Below, piece by piece: positions 23,931 through 34,784 of a DNA stretch of 64,000 nt; position 1 is the stretch's first letter; every line of letters starts with the position of its first letter. Below the pieces are notes generated by a model. That model saw only the letters and a list, made by a program, of their open reading frames with translations. It did not search any database and had not been told where the DNA came from. The translations under genes and the position numbers were made by a program. Location: assembly GCA_009760855.2 (NCBI GenBank), contig WPIO01000135.1, positions 60,001 to 124,000 on the forward strand, given 5' to 3'. The DNA is from Cristatella mucedo (Eukaryota > Bryozoa > Phylactolaemata > Cristatellidae).

Positions 23931-24766
23931 TGTAACCGCGCAGAAGCTCGTCCCCCGGCTTTCTACCGGTGGACTGTGTGATGCAGTGCTGCGATGCGGT
24001 TAAAACACAGGCGGCCACAAATGGGTGCCGAAAGCAACAGTTTATTGTGGGCCTGTTCGTAGCGGTTACGCGCCGGCGCAAGCGCTTCACCCGGCGCGCA
24101 CCGGACCAACGGAGTTAACTGCGCGAACTCCCGAAGCCCGAGTATAACCAACTACCCTGTGCGTTTACGCGGCGCGTATCGGTCCGGAGTTAACTTCGCG
24201 AACTCCCGAATCCCGACTATAATAACTACCCTACGCGTTTACGCGGCCGTACCGGACCGACGGAGTTAACTGCGAGAACTCCCAAAGCCCGACTATAACT
24301 AACTACCCTATGCGCGCGTCGCTAGAGATTGTCTCAACCCCGAAGGAGGGCCGCTACAGCACCCCAAGATACGAGCAGCTAACTGAGTAGCCGGCCGAAC
24401 ACAACTGCGCAGTCTAAGTTGCACTTAGCTGTCCGTCGCCGTAGGTTTGTCTCTCGTGCTCTTGAAGCGTAGTCACGCATCGACTACCGAAGCTGCAGCC
24501 CTGAGCTCTGTCAGTCCTGCCATTTGTACTCCTCCCCTCTCTCTCTCTGCCCTCTTGACCTTGGGCGTAGCTGTTTTTGTTTTTGTCGGACCCTAGCTCT
24601 CGGTGTCCGTCCTAAGCCTAATTCTTCTTGGCTAGTCCTAGGCTAGTCCTTGGCTAGTCCTAGGCTAGTCCGTCGCCGTACGGTTGCTATAGGTGCCCTA
24701 GTCAGACCTACTAAGGCAAGGGTGGCTATCGGCTATCGCGGCTAGCCTGAGAGCTGCTCCGTTGCA
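23931..24766 (-). mobile_element. Solo LTR (copy L2) inserted in LTR copy L1
   Basis: On the minus strand it begins TGCAACGGAGCAGCTCTC and ends GCGGTTACA, 836 bp. AGTG flanks it on both sides (23927-23930 and 24767-24770), a 4-bp target duplication. It contains three units of the 78-bp repeat (about 24085-24320) and CTAGTCC-type short repeats at about 24625-24680. No internal coding region adjoins it, so it is a solo LTR formed by recombination. Confidence 0.88.
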
Positions 24767-24772
24767 AGTGCA

Positions 24773-25600
24773 TAACCACGTGCCCGCCTGATCTGATGCC
24801 CGCCCTCGTCTCAATCCACGACAGAGCCGGAGCAGCAAGCAGCTGCTCTTCTCCCCTGCTATGGCGACAATAATTTCAAGAGTAACCTCGTAGCCTCCAT
24901 AGCACGCCGGAGGTCGCAGGTCACACCTTGGTCAAAGCTGTCTGCCGGGCTCCTGGGCTCTGGCCGCACTACCAGGGCCAATTCCAGAAGTTCGCGTCTA
25001 GGGGTTTGTTTGCGGATCAGTACCGGTCTGATGTCCGTTCCTTTAAGAGGCCAAGTAACGCCTTCTCGGAGGATGCAGGCAACCGCATGGCCTGTGGAAA
25101 CAAGCCGGGTGCGTATGACATCTGCGTTTACGCGTCACCACGCATTTGTCCACCGCTGACGCTTCGCTTGCCATCGCAGCCCACCGGTGCATCAAACACC
25201 ACGACCACTTTGCAAGCCACAACCGCGTCTCCGGGAGTCGCCGCTGAGTCTCCGGTCGCCGATGCGTTTCCCGTCACCGCCGCCGCTTCTGCAGGGGCCA
25301 CCGCCGCCCCCGTCTGCGCTCGCCGCCACCGCGTCTGCAGTCGCCGCCGCCGCCGCGTTTGCAGACGCCGCCGCCGCGTCTGCAGACGCCGCCGCCGCGT
25401 CTGCAGTGGTTGCTGCATCTCCGAGCACCGCCACTGCGTACCGGACGTAGCCGGAGCGTCCCCGGGTGTCACCGCCGCTGCGCGTCTCCGACCTGTGCCG
25501 TATCTCCTATAGAGGCTCGTGGGCTCGCGATGGCGGCGCAACGAAGAGCGAAGCTCCTACAAGCGAATTATGGCGTTGTCGATAGCAGCTGTATTGTATC
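24773..25600 (-). mobile_element. GC-rich retroelement-like block with minisatellite
   Basis: At 25330-25410 a 21-bp unit (GCCGCCGCCGCGTCTGCAGAC) is repeated about three to four times. Because the unit is a multiple of three and lacks stops, frames on both strands stay open (for example 24928-25512 plus, which starts at TTG, and 25541-25128 minus, rich in RRRLQT). These are not called genes. The stretch CATCGCAGCCCACCGG near 25170 is related to CATCACAGCCCACCGG at 26762, within sequence next to the gag-like fragment, so this block may belong to the same LTR element. Confidence 0.4.
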
Positions 25601-26889
25601 GCATACAGGCAGCACAAGTGAGCGAGCGTACCTACTGATAGCCGTCATGCGTGCTGCTCCGTAGCACATGGTGATCAGAGAGAAGAGAATGGATAGCATG
25701 CGTACAGTCCGACGCACAGCCAGAAAATGAATTTAGCGGCAAAGATGTCATCTGCCGGCAAGGAGCTCAACCGTTGGGCGGACGGAGCGTCAGCTGGGGC
25801 GGAATCACGTGATGGCGACGACACGCCCACATAGGCTTCCCTCAGCCTCGCGGCGTGAGCCAACCAACGTTACGCCAAGTGGTGAACGCAGCAAGCAGGC
25901 GCTGACGAAAATATCAGGCGAGGTCGAGCCTGGTACTCGGCCCAGCAGTTGGCAGCCGTAGGCGGCCGCGTAGTAGATGTACAGCACCAACGCTGAGGCA
26001 TGCGTCTCTAACCAGAACGTGGTGGCGCTGAGGCATTCGTCTCCAACTAGCACGTAATGACGGCCTACTTGGAGCAGAACAGCGCCTTGTTGGCGGCTGC
26101 GTTGAGACAACCGACAGCCCATATGGGGAGCTGAGCACTGCCGACGAGTACCGAGTGGCGGCGTTGTAGTGAAGTGGTGGGTAGTGGGCGTACCGTACCA
26201 GTCAGTGGGCGTACCGTAAGTGAGCGCACCGTACCGGAGAAGTAGTGGGCGTACCGTACCAGTCAGTGGTGGTTGGTTTGTCGCCGAGTTTTCTAGTTAA
26301 GCAAGGTTGCGTGATCGAGTCAATCTCCAGCGTCACCAATTTGTAGGGGCTGTCTCCAGCTTGGCGCTCGGAGGGTTGACGAATGTGCATGTGATGCCAA
26401 ATGAACCGATGGCAAAAGAAGCCACTGACCTCTCCATAAGATGTAATTGAATTCGCAAGGCTGAATGCAATCTCTTCACGTGCAGTGCACATGTGTGAGC
26501 CGGAGACGGATGACGCGTCCACTCACGGCCGCGAGAGCTGAACGAGAGCCCCGGCGGAAAAAGATCACATGACCGCTTATTAATTAATTAATGACACCAC
26601 ACAATCAGCGGGTAGAACCCGGCTGCAGAAACGTTGTTTTCTCCTCCCTGTCAGGCTAAGGCGAGGCGACATGGTGGCAATGCTACGCCCACATTCCAAC
26701 CTGCATCGCATTTACGACCTGAGCTGCGTCTCCGACCTTCGCTGCGTCTACGACATGCACCGCATCACAGCCCACCGGCTCGTCGCAGAACAAACGTCAC
26801 CTTCGTGGCTTGCGCTGCCCTGCAGGCTGTTGCCTCGTTGCACACTATCGGCGCCTGGCAAACCAGCACAGCCTGAATCGCTGTCGCTA
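25601..26889. other. GC-rich unassigned sequence with local short repeats
   Basis: At 26179-26265 the string GTGGGCGTACCGTACCAGTC recurs two to three times. Minus frames of about 105 codons (25805-26122, 26202-26522) are unrecognised. The part 26650-26889 is probably the downstream part of the gag-like element read on the minus strand. Confidence 0.35.
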
Positions 26890-27325
26890 CATTCCATACG
26901 GTGGCATTCTGGCAAAGCGTTGTCGCCCGGAAAATGTCGGCGATAGCTGATGTCGCTTCTGGTTCCTTCTATTGGCACCCTCTAATTGACAAGCCTTTAC
27001 TAACTCAGCGCTCAGCAGCCGCTCTTTACCTACAGAGCTAGCCAGCACTGTCACTAAAGCCTTACTAAGTAGATGGTAGTCATCCTTGAATGTCATTGGC
27101 AGGATAGAGTGCAAATAGAAGGCGTTTCCTTCCACAAAGAGTGGCAGATACTTCTTCCAGACTGTAGGATTGACATCGCACAGCTCGAGCCTCCATTCCG
27201 TGTCATGAAGCCAAGTTGCGAAGTCATCACCAACTCGAGATTGTTCAAGCAACATTGCTGTAGGCCACAGTCACCGCCAGAAATAGCTGGTAGTTTCGTT
27301 GCCATCTCGCACAACACGGAACGGC
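26890..27325 (-). pseudogene. Gag-like fragment of an LTR retroelement
   Basis: A minus frame from 27255 reads DDFATWLHDTEWRLELCDVN, KKYLPLFVEGNAFYLHSILP and KDDYHLLSKALVTVLASS, the pattern of a capsid region of gypsy-type Gag proteins (a short N-terminal block, then a W...LPLFLxGxAF block, then a DY...L..AL block). The probable start, ATGGCAACGAAACTACCAG, lies about 27320 in another frame, so a frameshift is present. Pol domains were not found. Family assignment is by resemblance only. Confidence 0.6.
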
Positions 27326-27800
27326 AGCCGAAGAGCAACACCACCAGTTTGTTCCACTACGGACGGAGCGGGGAGGCACCACTCTCATCGCCCCTCTTGC
27401 CCGCTAGAGTGCTCGGCGACTCTTTTGTCACAGCAATCAATAACAGCACGTTCCGACCGCATACCACATTCAGTATTTCAGCCAACTCACGCAACAATCA
27501 GGGGCAGTGCTATCAATTAAATGAAACCACAATTACACCGTTTTTATTGCCATATACCATTAAATGAGAAGGGTTTTAACCATGCTTCGGGTAGATGACA
27601 ATTTTATAATGATTCAGATTTTCGCACGCGTGAGTTTGCATGCAAGAAAATAAAAGAAGTATACTTAACAGCAGTAAAGTCATCGCCAAGAGGCAGCGAG
27701 AGCACTGAACTTACCGTGCCAGCCACGGGCTATGCAGCCGTGCTCCAACATACTACAGAGACGCTGCGGAGCAGCATTGCTCTTCTCTCACAACCACGCC
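27326..27800. other. Upstream flank of gag-like fragment, unassigned
   Basis: It may contain the leader of the gag-like element (AATAAAAACGG on the minus strand at about 27545 resembles an LTR polyadenylation signal). No LTR ends or primer-binding site could be fixed. Confidence 0.3.
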
Positions 27801-27955
27801 GAGCTGGGTTGGTCCAGCGGTTAAGGTGATCGCCCCGACTAAGGTCTGGCCAAGGTCGTGGGCTCGAGCCCCGAGGCACATGTGAAGCACCTGAATAGAG
27901 GTTTAGTTCTTCTGGCGCGCTATGCAAATGAATTAAATATTATTATTATATATAT
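27801..27955 (+). repeat. tRNA-derived SINE, family S1
   Basis: It has an intact head, GAGCTGGGTTGGTCCAGCGG, a B box GTGGGCTCGAGCCCCG, the body CACCTGAATAGAGG and the end GCGCGCTATGCAAATGAATT, followed by TTATTATTATATATA. It is immediately followed by a partial S2-like B box (27960-27990). Confidence 0.85.
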
Positions 27956-28095
27956 GGACGCAGGTCCTGGGTTCAAGTCCTGCAGTGGGAAATCCTTTTG
28001 TGGCTATTTCGAGATGTTAGTGGTTTATGCGTCAATAGCATTTATTGCGTTGTCATTCCTCCTACGGCCAGTCAAAGCCATAAGGCTTTGAGTGA
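27956..28095 (+). repeat. Partial S2-like SINE
   Basis: GGGTTCAAGTCCTGCAGTGGG and CCTTTTGTGGCTATTTCGAGATG, with GCCATAAGGCTTTGAG near the end, resemble the S2 copies at 10103 and 45680 from the B box onward. The A-box half is missing. Confidence 0.5.
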
Positions 28096-29341
28096 TTTAT
28101 AGGCCAGCAGAGATTATGACACTGCCATTTGTTCCTGAGCTGTTGTGATTTATGGTAGTGATACTCAAGCAATGGGCGGCAAAGCCGGGGGGGGGGACTA
28201 ACGTCGAGGACGCCAAACTGAGCGGGCGCGTATTGGCCAGCTTCGGCATCCGTGCGAATAAACATTATTGAGCCAATTTCGGTGTCCTGCATGGTGCCGC
28301 TTGCCTACTTTTAGGGAGAATATCAAACAAAACCTTTATTGGCCTCCGAAGGCGGTAACCGTGGTAACCGTCAAGGGTCTTATTCCGCTTTATATTTGAG
28401 GCTGTTGAAGCAACCAAACTTCTTACAACATGTTCTTCGATTTAATAGACACCTTTAATGAAAATTTCTTCCATTTTGACGAACGTGCTAAATTAGATCC
28501 AAGCATCGCCTACCCTACTTCAGTAGAAAAATAAATTAATCTACTGCCCAAGCTATCATTTGGTGGGTACTAGAAAACCGCCCTGTGGAATAATAACTTA
28601 GTCTACAGTATCTGCGTTTTTGAAATGACAGAGGGAGATAGATTATATTACACGACCGTAATTCAATACGGTCTTCATATTCTGACTCCAATCTGGCTTT
28701 CTGTCCGTTCTGACTTTGAGCGCGATGATGCCAAGGCAGTGTGGATGCTTACATCTGCTGGTTTAACTTAATGTCTGTCATCTGGCCAGCTTCTTTCCAA
28801 CCGCTGACCTTTGATTGTCGAGGAAATGCTACCATGCTTTACGGTTTGCCGGAGGAGTTTGATAAGGATAACCGCCAAAATGAATTGGCCGTTCGTCTCA
28901 CGATTCAGTCAACACATTGTGTCAACTGACGAAGTTCACCAAAAAATAATGACCAGCTGTATACATTTTTTTATGTAATAATGGCAGAAATGCAGCTACA
29001 TAAACAGTGCTTACATGGATCTTATTTGCTGACATTGTTTTTTTGGCTTGATAGCAGTGAAAGCTGTAACAAAATGCCGGACTGCATCGAATTTTGACTC
29101 AAGTACAACTCGCTGTTTTACTGAATGACACATCCGCATTGCTGGCATCCGATAAATGCGGCTCGCAAACGAACGTCAAGGAATTATGCCAACCCATGAT
29201 GCTGACTCATCTCTTCTGAAGAAGCAATATTGAGGCTCATAAGATGCTTATCTAAAAATGTAGCAAAACCGGCTTTACTTATTTGACCTCGCTACCTTGC
29301 GGAGTGCAAATGTTTCGACAGAACGGAAAATGCTATCCTAC
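28096..29341. other. Downstream flank of the FGFR-like exons, no further exon found
   Basis: An Ig-III exon, a membrane span and kinase exons would be expected on the minus strand here or further left if this were a full FGF receptor; I did not find them. A run of nine G lies at about 28188. The 62-codon plus frame at 28741-28929 is unrecognised. Confidence 0.4.
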
Positions 29342-30732
29342 CTAAAACAAGCAGATTAAAAGTATGACCGAGAGTCCCATAAATATTTGAGATCGTGCAG
29401 GTATAGTTTCCAGAATCTCCGTCGTCAGAATACCTCCATGCAATTTTCATCCGCTCATTAGAAAAGCGGAACTGAAACAAAATAATAAGCAACTGCCAGA
29501 AACGAAATCCATAACAAAAGCGCTTGCACGGGCTCATCGTCAGGAGCCATCGTCTTAGAAGAGGTTGTAGAGTAGAGCGACGGCTCACTAACATAGGTTG
29601 TTCAAAATAGCCAGAACGAGACTTGGTGACCAAGCGAAGTTCTCTTGTAGCCATAAAAACTGGTCAATTTCTAGCTTGTTTAAAGTGAGTAGTGATAAAT
29701 TTAGTTCTCTGTTGGAGCTATTCAAATGTCTCATTGTTATTTTAACATGGAATGGATAGGCGTATTCTTTTTTCAGCACTCACTCACTCACCTTGGACTG
29801 TCGTCGCACTGACTTATCATCCCTGAGCCACCTGACTTTCAGCGGTCTTGAACCACATACGGGGCAATAAAGCTGCACAGGCAAGCCTGCCGTCTCGACG
29901 ATGCTATGCTCGAGGTTCCACGCCCATATAGGAGCACCTGCAAGAAACAATTGAAGATTTGTTCCGCCTGTGAATTAAGCTGGATGTGTGGTAAAAATTC
30001 GAAAAGCGGATGGGAATCAGCGCCCTCAGAGCCGGCAGGCTTGCCTTCATAGGCAGTACAATGGAATGGAATCTTTCTGAATATACTGTCAGGCAGCACG
30101 CTGAGAAGACGTTCTGGGAAAAAATGCGGATCATCATAAACGGTAAAAGTAGTCACATGTGAGGCAATATCAACCGAAGAGTGATAAAACAGATGCTGGC
30201 CACTGCTAAGGAACCAGTGGTTTTTCAAAATTCCGAGGTACTTACCTATGACGGATAGAAAATAATTCTTCACTAACATGCCTAACTCATGGCTTGCCCG
30301 GCATTGATAAACACCTCGATCGACAAAGCTCATGTTCTGAATGACATATGTATCTGTATTTGTTGAAGTAATTCTACGATCGAGAAATAAAACACCGATA
30401 ATGCGGTTCTGAGATGTCATTCAACATTGTGTCAATGAGAATGCTGAATATCAAAAGTTCAACATCTTCACCAACTATTAAGACTAATTACTACGGTACA
30501 CTGCGAAGTATTCAAATTAGCGACGTGCATATTCATTCCGCGAACAACAGAGTCTCTTACCTAGCTGCAGTCATCAATGTCGCTTTAGTGTCGTTGCAGA
30601 AATACCAGGTTATGTTGATTGGCTGAACTCCTCGTATTCTGTACACCAGGTGGACCCTTTCGCCGAGGTAGATCGCGCGGGATACATCGACGTCTTCAGC
30701 CACTCTCGGCACTTCTTCAACGGCGACGGCAG
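29342..30732 (-). CDS. FGF receptor-like protein, exons for Ig domains I and II (partial)
   Basis: FGF receptors are cell-surface tyrosine kinases with up to three extracellular Ig domains; FGFRL1-type relatives lack the kinase. Four minus exons fit: A 30732-30561 (acceptor GGTTTCAG, donor AG|GTAAGAG, phases 1 to 2), B 30373-30246 (phases 2 to 1), C 29937-29792 (1 to 0) and D 29471-29342 (0 to 1). Together they give about 192 codons without a stop. Ig-I spans A-B: YLGERVHLVYRIRG, INITW, then DRGVYQC and YFLSV. Ig-II spans C-D: QLYCPVCGSRPLKVRWLRDD, then GDSGNYTCTISNIYGTLGHT. The CP..G.P..RW and GNYTC..N.YG...HT patterns are those of FGFR Ig-II. The first Ig-I cysteine position is Tyr (HLVY), which is odd. 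The signal exon and all exons after Ig-II are not found in the window. Confidence 0.78.
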
Positions 30733-31324
30733 CTGAAACCAATGGGGCCAAAATGCTCGCAACGCTCAGAACCGCAACGAAGGAGTCAGAATTTCAAAAG
30801 AAAAGCCATTTTGAGAAGAAAATAGCAGTCGCCTACTTAGAGACCCCAGATTTTAGGGTTTTTTAGCCAAGAAGGCTGCTTAGCAATCCAATTAAATTGG
30901 CACCGCCAATAGTTTCACTGGAGCAATGACCGCTCTTTAGTGACGCCGATAATAACAACTTGGGTTCAAAGCACAAAAAACAATTTAAGTTCTTAGTTGC
31001 ATCGTTTTCAACTTCTTGAAAGCTGAATTGCATCCATACGCAGCGTTAAAACAAATGTATACACTGCTGAGCTTGCGAGAAGCTGAGCGTGCAAGAAACT
31101 ATGAATGGAAGTTTCTTAATCTTCCAGCAACCTTTGCCAACTACAATATTGGCTAGCTGTTATTTGTAGTCACATAGCCGTGTAACGGCAGCAGCAGACT
31201 ACTGAGACTGGTCTCGCGTAGTCTTTCTGCGCTTATCTCTCAGGAAACGCCCAAAATTTGACGCATGGCCTTCGAGCTTATGGGGCATAAATATCGGTCA
31301 AACTTAAGCATGAAACAAAAACAG

Positions 31325-31430
31325 CCTTACTATCCGATCGTATTTGCTTTTCAGCTAATGTCAAGCGCCCGAAAAGAGGTTGAGTTGTCTGAGGACGCTT
31401 TATTAAGTAAGTTATTATTATTATCTGCAT
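31325..31430 (+). mobile_element. LINE-A 3' tail fragment
   Basis: ATGTCAAGCGCCCGAAAAGAGGTTGAGTT, GTCTGAGGACGCTTTATTAAG and the TTATTATTATTATC end match the LINE-A tail. The upstream part is too diverged to trace. Confidence 0.6.
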
Positions 31431-31610
31431 GGTTGTATACAATGGCGAACGCTTCGTTATAATGATCGTAGGAGAAAATAATTGCAATTAATGGTTGCAC
31501 TAGTGGTGAATAAACAGAAAATGCAGAGACCCAAAGACTGGCATATGAGATAAGTAATGAAACACTTTGAGTCAGCGCTGGATGCTGGGTCTCGCTACTA
31601 TGGGTGCCCA

Positions 31611-31760
31611 GCTGGTTTGGTCCAGCGGTTAAGGTGCTCGCCCCGACCAAGGTATGGCTGAAGCCGTGGGCTTGAGCCCCGAGGCATATGTGAAGCGCCT
31701 GAATATGGAATAAGTTCTCTTAGGAAGCATTGCAAATGAGTTATGTTTTTTTAAATAGAT
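31611..31760 (+). repeat. tRNA-derived SINE, family S1
   Basis: The head GCTGGTTTGGTCCAGCGG, GTGCTCGCCCCGACCAAGG, B box GTGGGCTTGAGCCCCG, body GCGCCTGAATATGGAATAAG and end GGAAGCATTGCAAATGAG are present. Confidence 0.85.
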
Positions 31761-32931
31761 TATGTTTTATATTACGAGAAACCTGGTATATGCTATTCTG
31801 ATCCTTCCAGGACAAGCATCGGAATGGAATACTCGTTTTTGGATCCCAGGCCAAATGATAGGATGCTGATCGACACTTCTTAATTCTACGTGACACCGAG
31901 TAGAGCAGCCACATCGGGAGCAAATACGGGCAAATCGCGTGCAGCCATAATGACTCGAGCTACGCACGATTCGCTTACCATTCCTAATTATAGTATGGTC
32001 GCAGCCCCACTAACATTACAGCCCCAAGTGATCTAGAATTATTGTATAAGTGATAAGACATTTACAGGTGTAATTAGAGGTATTTTGCTCGCAATTTGCC
32101 GTTACTTGCGGCGGAAGTTGGCGCCAGGAAGTCATAAAAAAGGATGCTTGCAATTATAGCTCATCCCCAAAGCACTTTTAATTGTCCTGTGCCAGTTTAA
32201 TCAATATGGCTAAGGTAACATTATTTTAAGAGACTATTTAGTAACAATGTATAACGGATAATTCATTCTGTATTTATAAGTGCAAAAAGAAGACTTACAT
32301 AACATAGTCGGCGATAAATCAACTTGTTAATAATTATGTGTATTGTATATGCGTATTGACTCTTGAATCTGCTATTTTCAAAGTCACACTAGCCAGCCCG
32401 TTATGAGCATGCTATTAATAAAAAACCGCTTTTCCTTTTTTAAACACATTCCAGAATTAATATGTCAAGCAATTTAGCGGCCTCGGTGGCATGCGAGCCA
32501 GTAATTGTTGAGAGTGAGGTTAGTACAGACTTTCGCGAGAGAATTATTATTGCATTGCTGCAGCAGCACAACTATAGGTACGTCATTATAGCTGTATCAT
32601 AATAGCTGCTTCATTGCACAACGTACCACTATTGCAGTCCCACTGTAGTTGTATAACTATAAGCCCAACCGCTATAAAATTTTCCTTTTAGCACTGTGAC
32701 TATAGTATTACCGCTATAAGCTGCATCCCTAATGCAGCACCTCTAAAGCCGCACGCTCGACGGGCTCATCTGGGGTGTTTTGAATCCGCGGTCCGAAAAA
32801 ACTCGCAGCTTACATGAAATTTAAGTGCTAGCCTAGACATTTGAATAGAATGGTCCGTGAGTATGCTCCAATGCATCGCGGTTTTGCCCAATTACCAATT
32901 GGCTGCAGCCAGCTGAGAGCGCCCTTTTATG
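31761..32931. other. Intergenic, nothing recognised
   Basis: At about 32575-32735 short strings with CTATAA recur (GTATAACTATAAGCCC, CCGCTATAA, GTGACTATAG), perhaps a degraded repeat. No gene seen. Confidence 0.35.
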
Positions 32932-33054
32932 CTATGGCGTTTTGTAAGATTGAAAAACTCGCATTGCATTCTTATAGGTGTTAGTTACATCTGCCGCCTC
33001 GGCTACTGCTAATGAGATGAGTACAATGTAGGTAATCGTACGTGGGGCCGTCAT
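32932..33054 (-). CDS. Signal-peptide-like short ORF, possible first exon of the FGFR-like gene
   Basis: ATG at 33054 in a fair context (GAGATGA) opens a 40-codon frame: MTAPRTITYIVLISLAVAEA, with a hydrophobic core and small residues before a likely cleavage site. It lies on the same strand about 2.2 kb upstream of FGFR-like exon A, where a signal exon is expected. No strong donor with the needed phase (1) was seen; a GAT|GTAACT site would give phase 0. It could also be a small secreted peptide or chance. Confidence 0.3.
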   Translation of the reverse strand: MTAPRTITYIVLISLAVAEAADVTNTYKNAMRVFQSYKTP

Positions 33055-33499
33055 CTCGGCCGGGGAATGAATCCAAGCGTACCTGTGATGATGCTCGAAG
33101 TTCGGCAATCTGGACCTCACCACCACTAAGTTACCTAATAATTAAAGGAGAAAATCCATCCTTCACGCGGCACTATGGCGACCAGTACTTCTGGAAGGAC
33201 GGTTTCCATCACGTGAGCTAGATGGCCTAGCTTTGTTTTCCTTGACCAATGCTTCCGGAGCCAGAGCCAAAGACCCAGTGCAGGCATATTTCAATTATGA
33301 GATTTCTTTTCATAAATTACGCTCCTTCATCAACTTTGAATTATTAACTCATTGTTAATTAAAGCAAGAAAGTCCGCGGCAATGCGGCACTGTCACGCGA
33401 CAAGGCGGTAAAGCGCTGTCTACCTGGTATTCTTCTGAGACGACATTGCTCAGTGGAGGTATTGGGAGCACGTTGTTGATGTTCCAAAAAATTACGGGC
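33055..33499. other. Unassigned flank between the signal-like ORF and the helicase remnant
   Basis: No family was recognised on either strand. Confidence 0.4.
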
Positions 33500-34775
33500 C
33501 GTACAGAGTTCTGCTAGGTGCTTTACGAGCGATGGTGGCGACGGACATTGAAAAGAGACTGTGTGACACCAACAACGCGCTAGGAGATTTCGGCGCGGCC
33601 TCCATCTCACCCTCGGCCGAGTTGCGTCAAGAAGTGCAACAGCTCGACGATCAATATCTATATAGCGCTCCTTCCTATGATTGAGCGCAAGGAGTTGGCG
33701 TTTGACCTTGGCTTCCGAAGCCGCCGCTAAGTTCAACGCGAACTACTGCTTGCTTTTACCGACTTAAAAGTCATCGAAAAGAGGAGGTGTGACTTCTCGA
33801 CGGCTCAGCATTCTTTTTGGATTCCGTGGGCGGGCGAATTAAACTTTTTTCTATACTTTATTCCTTTCTAAAGAGAGTAGCAATGGCAAAGTCGCTATTG
33901 CTGTCTCAAAAAACGGCATCGTAGCGACGTTACTACTGTATGGGCGAGTGGCGCAAGGCCGCCTCACGCTTCCCGTAGTTTATTGCGAAGGCTCTATTTG
34001 GAACATGGCGGCGCCGAGCGAAGAGGCGAATCTTTCTCTAAGGATTATATCATCATCTCGGACGAGACGACAGTGCCCCATAAAGGTTCGAACCAGGGCA
34101 TTGACGTTCATTTGCGCGCCTTTTTGGAAAGCGAGCTACCATTCGGCGGCAAGACCATCGTCTTCTCTACTAATTTTCGTCAAACGCTTCTTATCGTCAA
34201 CGACGCTACATTGCAGACAAAGCGCAAATAGTTTGCGTGTCCTTGGAAAAGTCACGATTACGGGCTAACATGCAAGTGTGTAGAATTCATCAGGCTATGT
34301 ACTTGACACGAGGGATTACGCTGTGAATGCTAAAGCTGAGAGTTATGCAGCTTGGCTGCTTTAACTGACCAACCAAGCATTTCCTTTAGCTCCCGGACAA
34401 AGCGACCCACCGGTCAAAAAACTTCCTCGACAAGGATGCTTCCACGCTTTCGTCGCAGACCTAATAGATTGGACTTTTTCTGACCTCTCCACTTTCTTCT
34501 CTGATCAACGTCGGCTTTCGCAAAGATGTACGCAAATATTGGGGTCGATGCAGTCAACAAAGATTGCACCACAACATCTTAGGCGTGGCGTCGATGTGTC
34601 GTAGCGAAGATGTGAAAGTTGACGCTGAAAACGATATTGGTATTCCTGCAGAATACCTTAACGTTCTCACCCGTCCTAGCTCCCGCCTCACGAGCTCCCA
34701 CGCAAGCCTGTCATGCGAATTATGCTCTTGCTAAATCTTAACCTGGAAAGGTGCACTGAAAAGGTATACATCTCA
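33500..34775 (+). pseudogene. Helitron/PIF1-type helicase remnant
   Basis: Degraded helicase blocks occur in the expected order. At about 33540-33670 the plus strand reads DIEKRLCDTNNALGDFG, the L..IE..L...GK.L.DF pattern of Helitron helicases. At 33983-34231 it reads YIIISDETTVPHKG, the Walker B block (normally I-WDE-T-HK), and LPFGGKTIVFSTNFRQTLLIV, the LPFGGK..V.GGDFRQ.LPV motif with GGD changed to STN. At about 34640-34680 it reads PAEYLNVLT and at 34708-34765 VMRIMLLLNLNLERCTEK, the P-MLLRNL-----L-NGT block. Frameshifts separate the blocks and the Walker A motif was not seen. Helitron rather than host PIF1 is inferred from the repeat context. Confidence 0.75.
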
Positions 34776-34784
34776 GTCTAAATA

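Noticed and set aside
23073-24151. Frames inside the LTR block
   Set aside because: They fall in LTR sequence with tandem repeats and are mirrored on both strands.
24928-25512. 194-codon plus-strand frame
   Set aside because: It starts at TTG and is produced by a stop-free 21-bp repeat; frames on the other strand are equally open.
28741-28929. Possible Ig-III exon of the FGFR-like gene
   Set aside because: The frame is on the plus strand and the minus-strand translation does not match the domain.
33359-33736. 125-codon minus-strand open frame
   Set aside because: It is antisense to the plus-strand helicase remnant and has no family resemblance.
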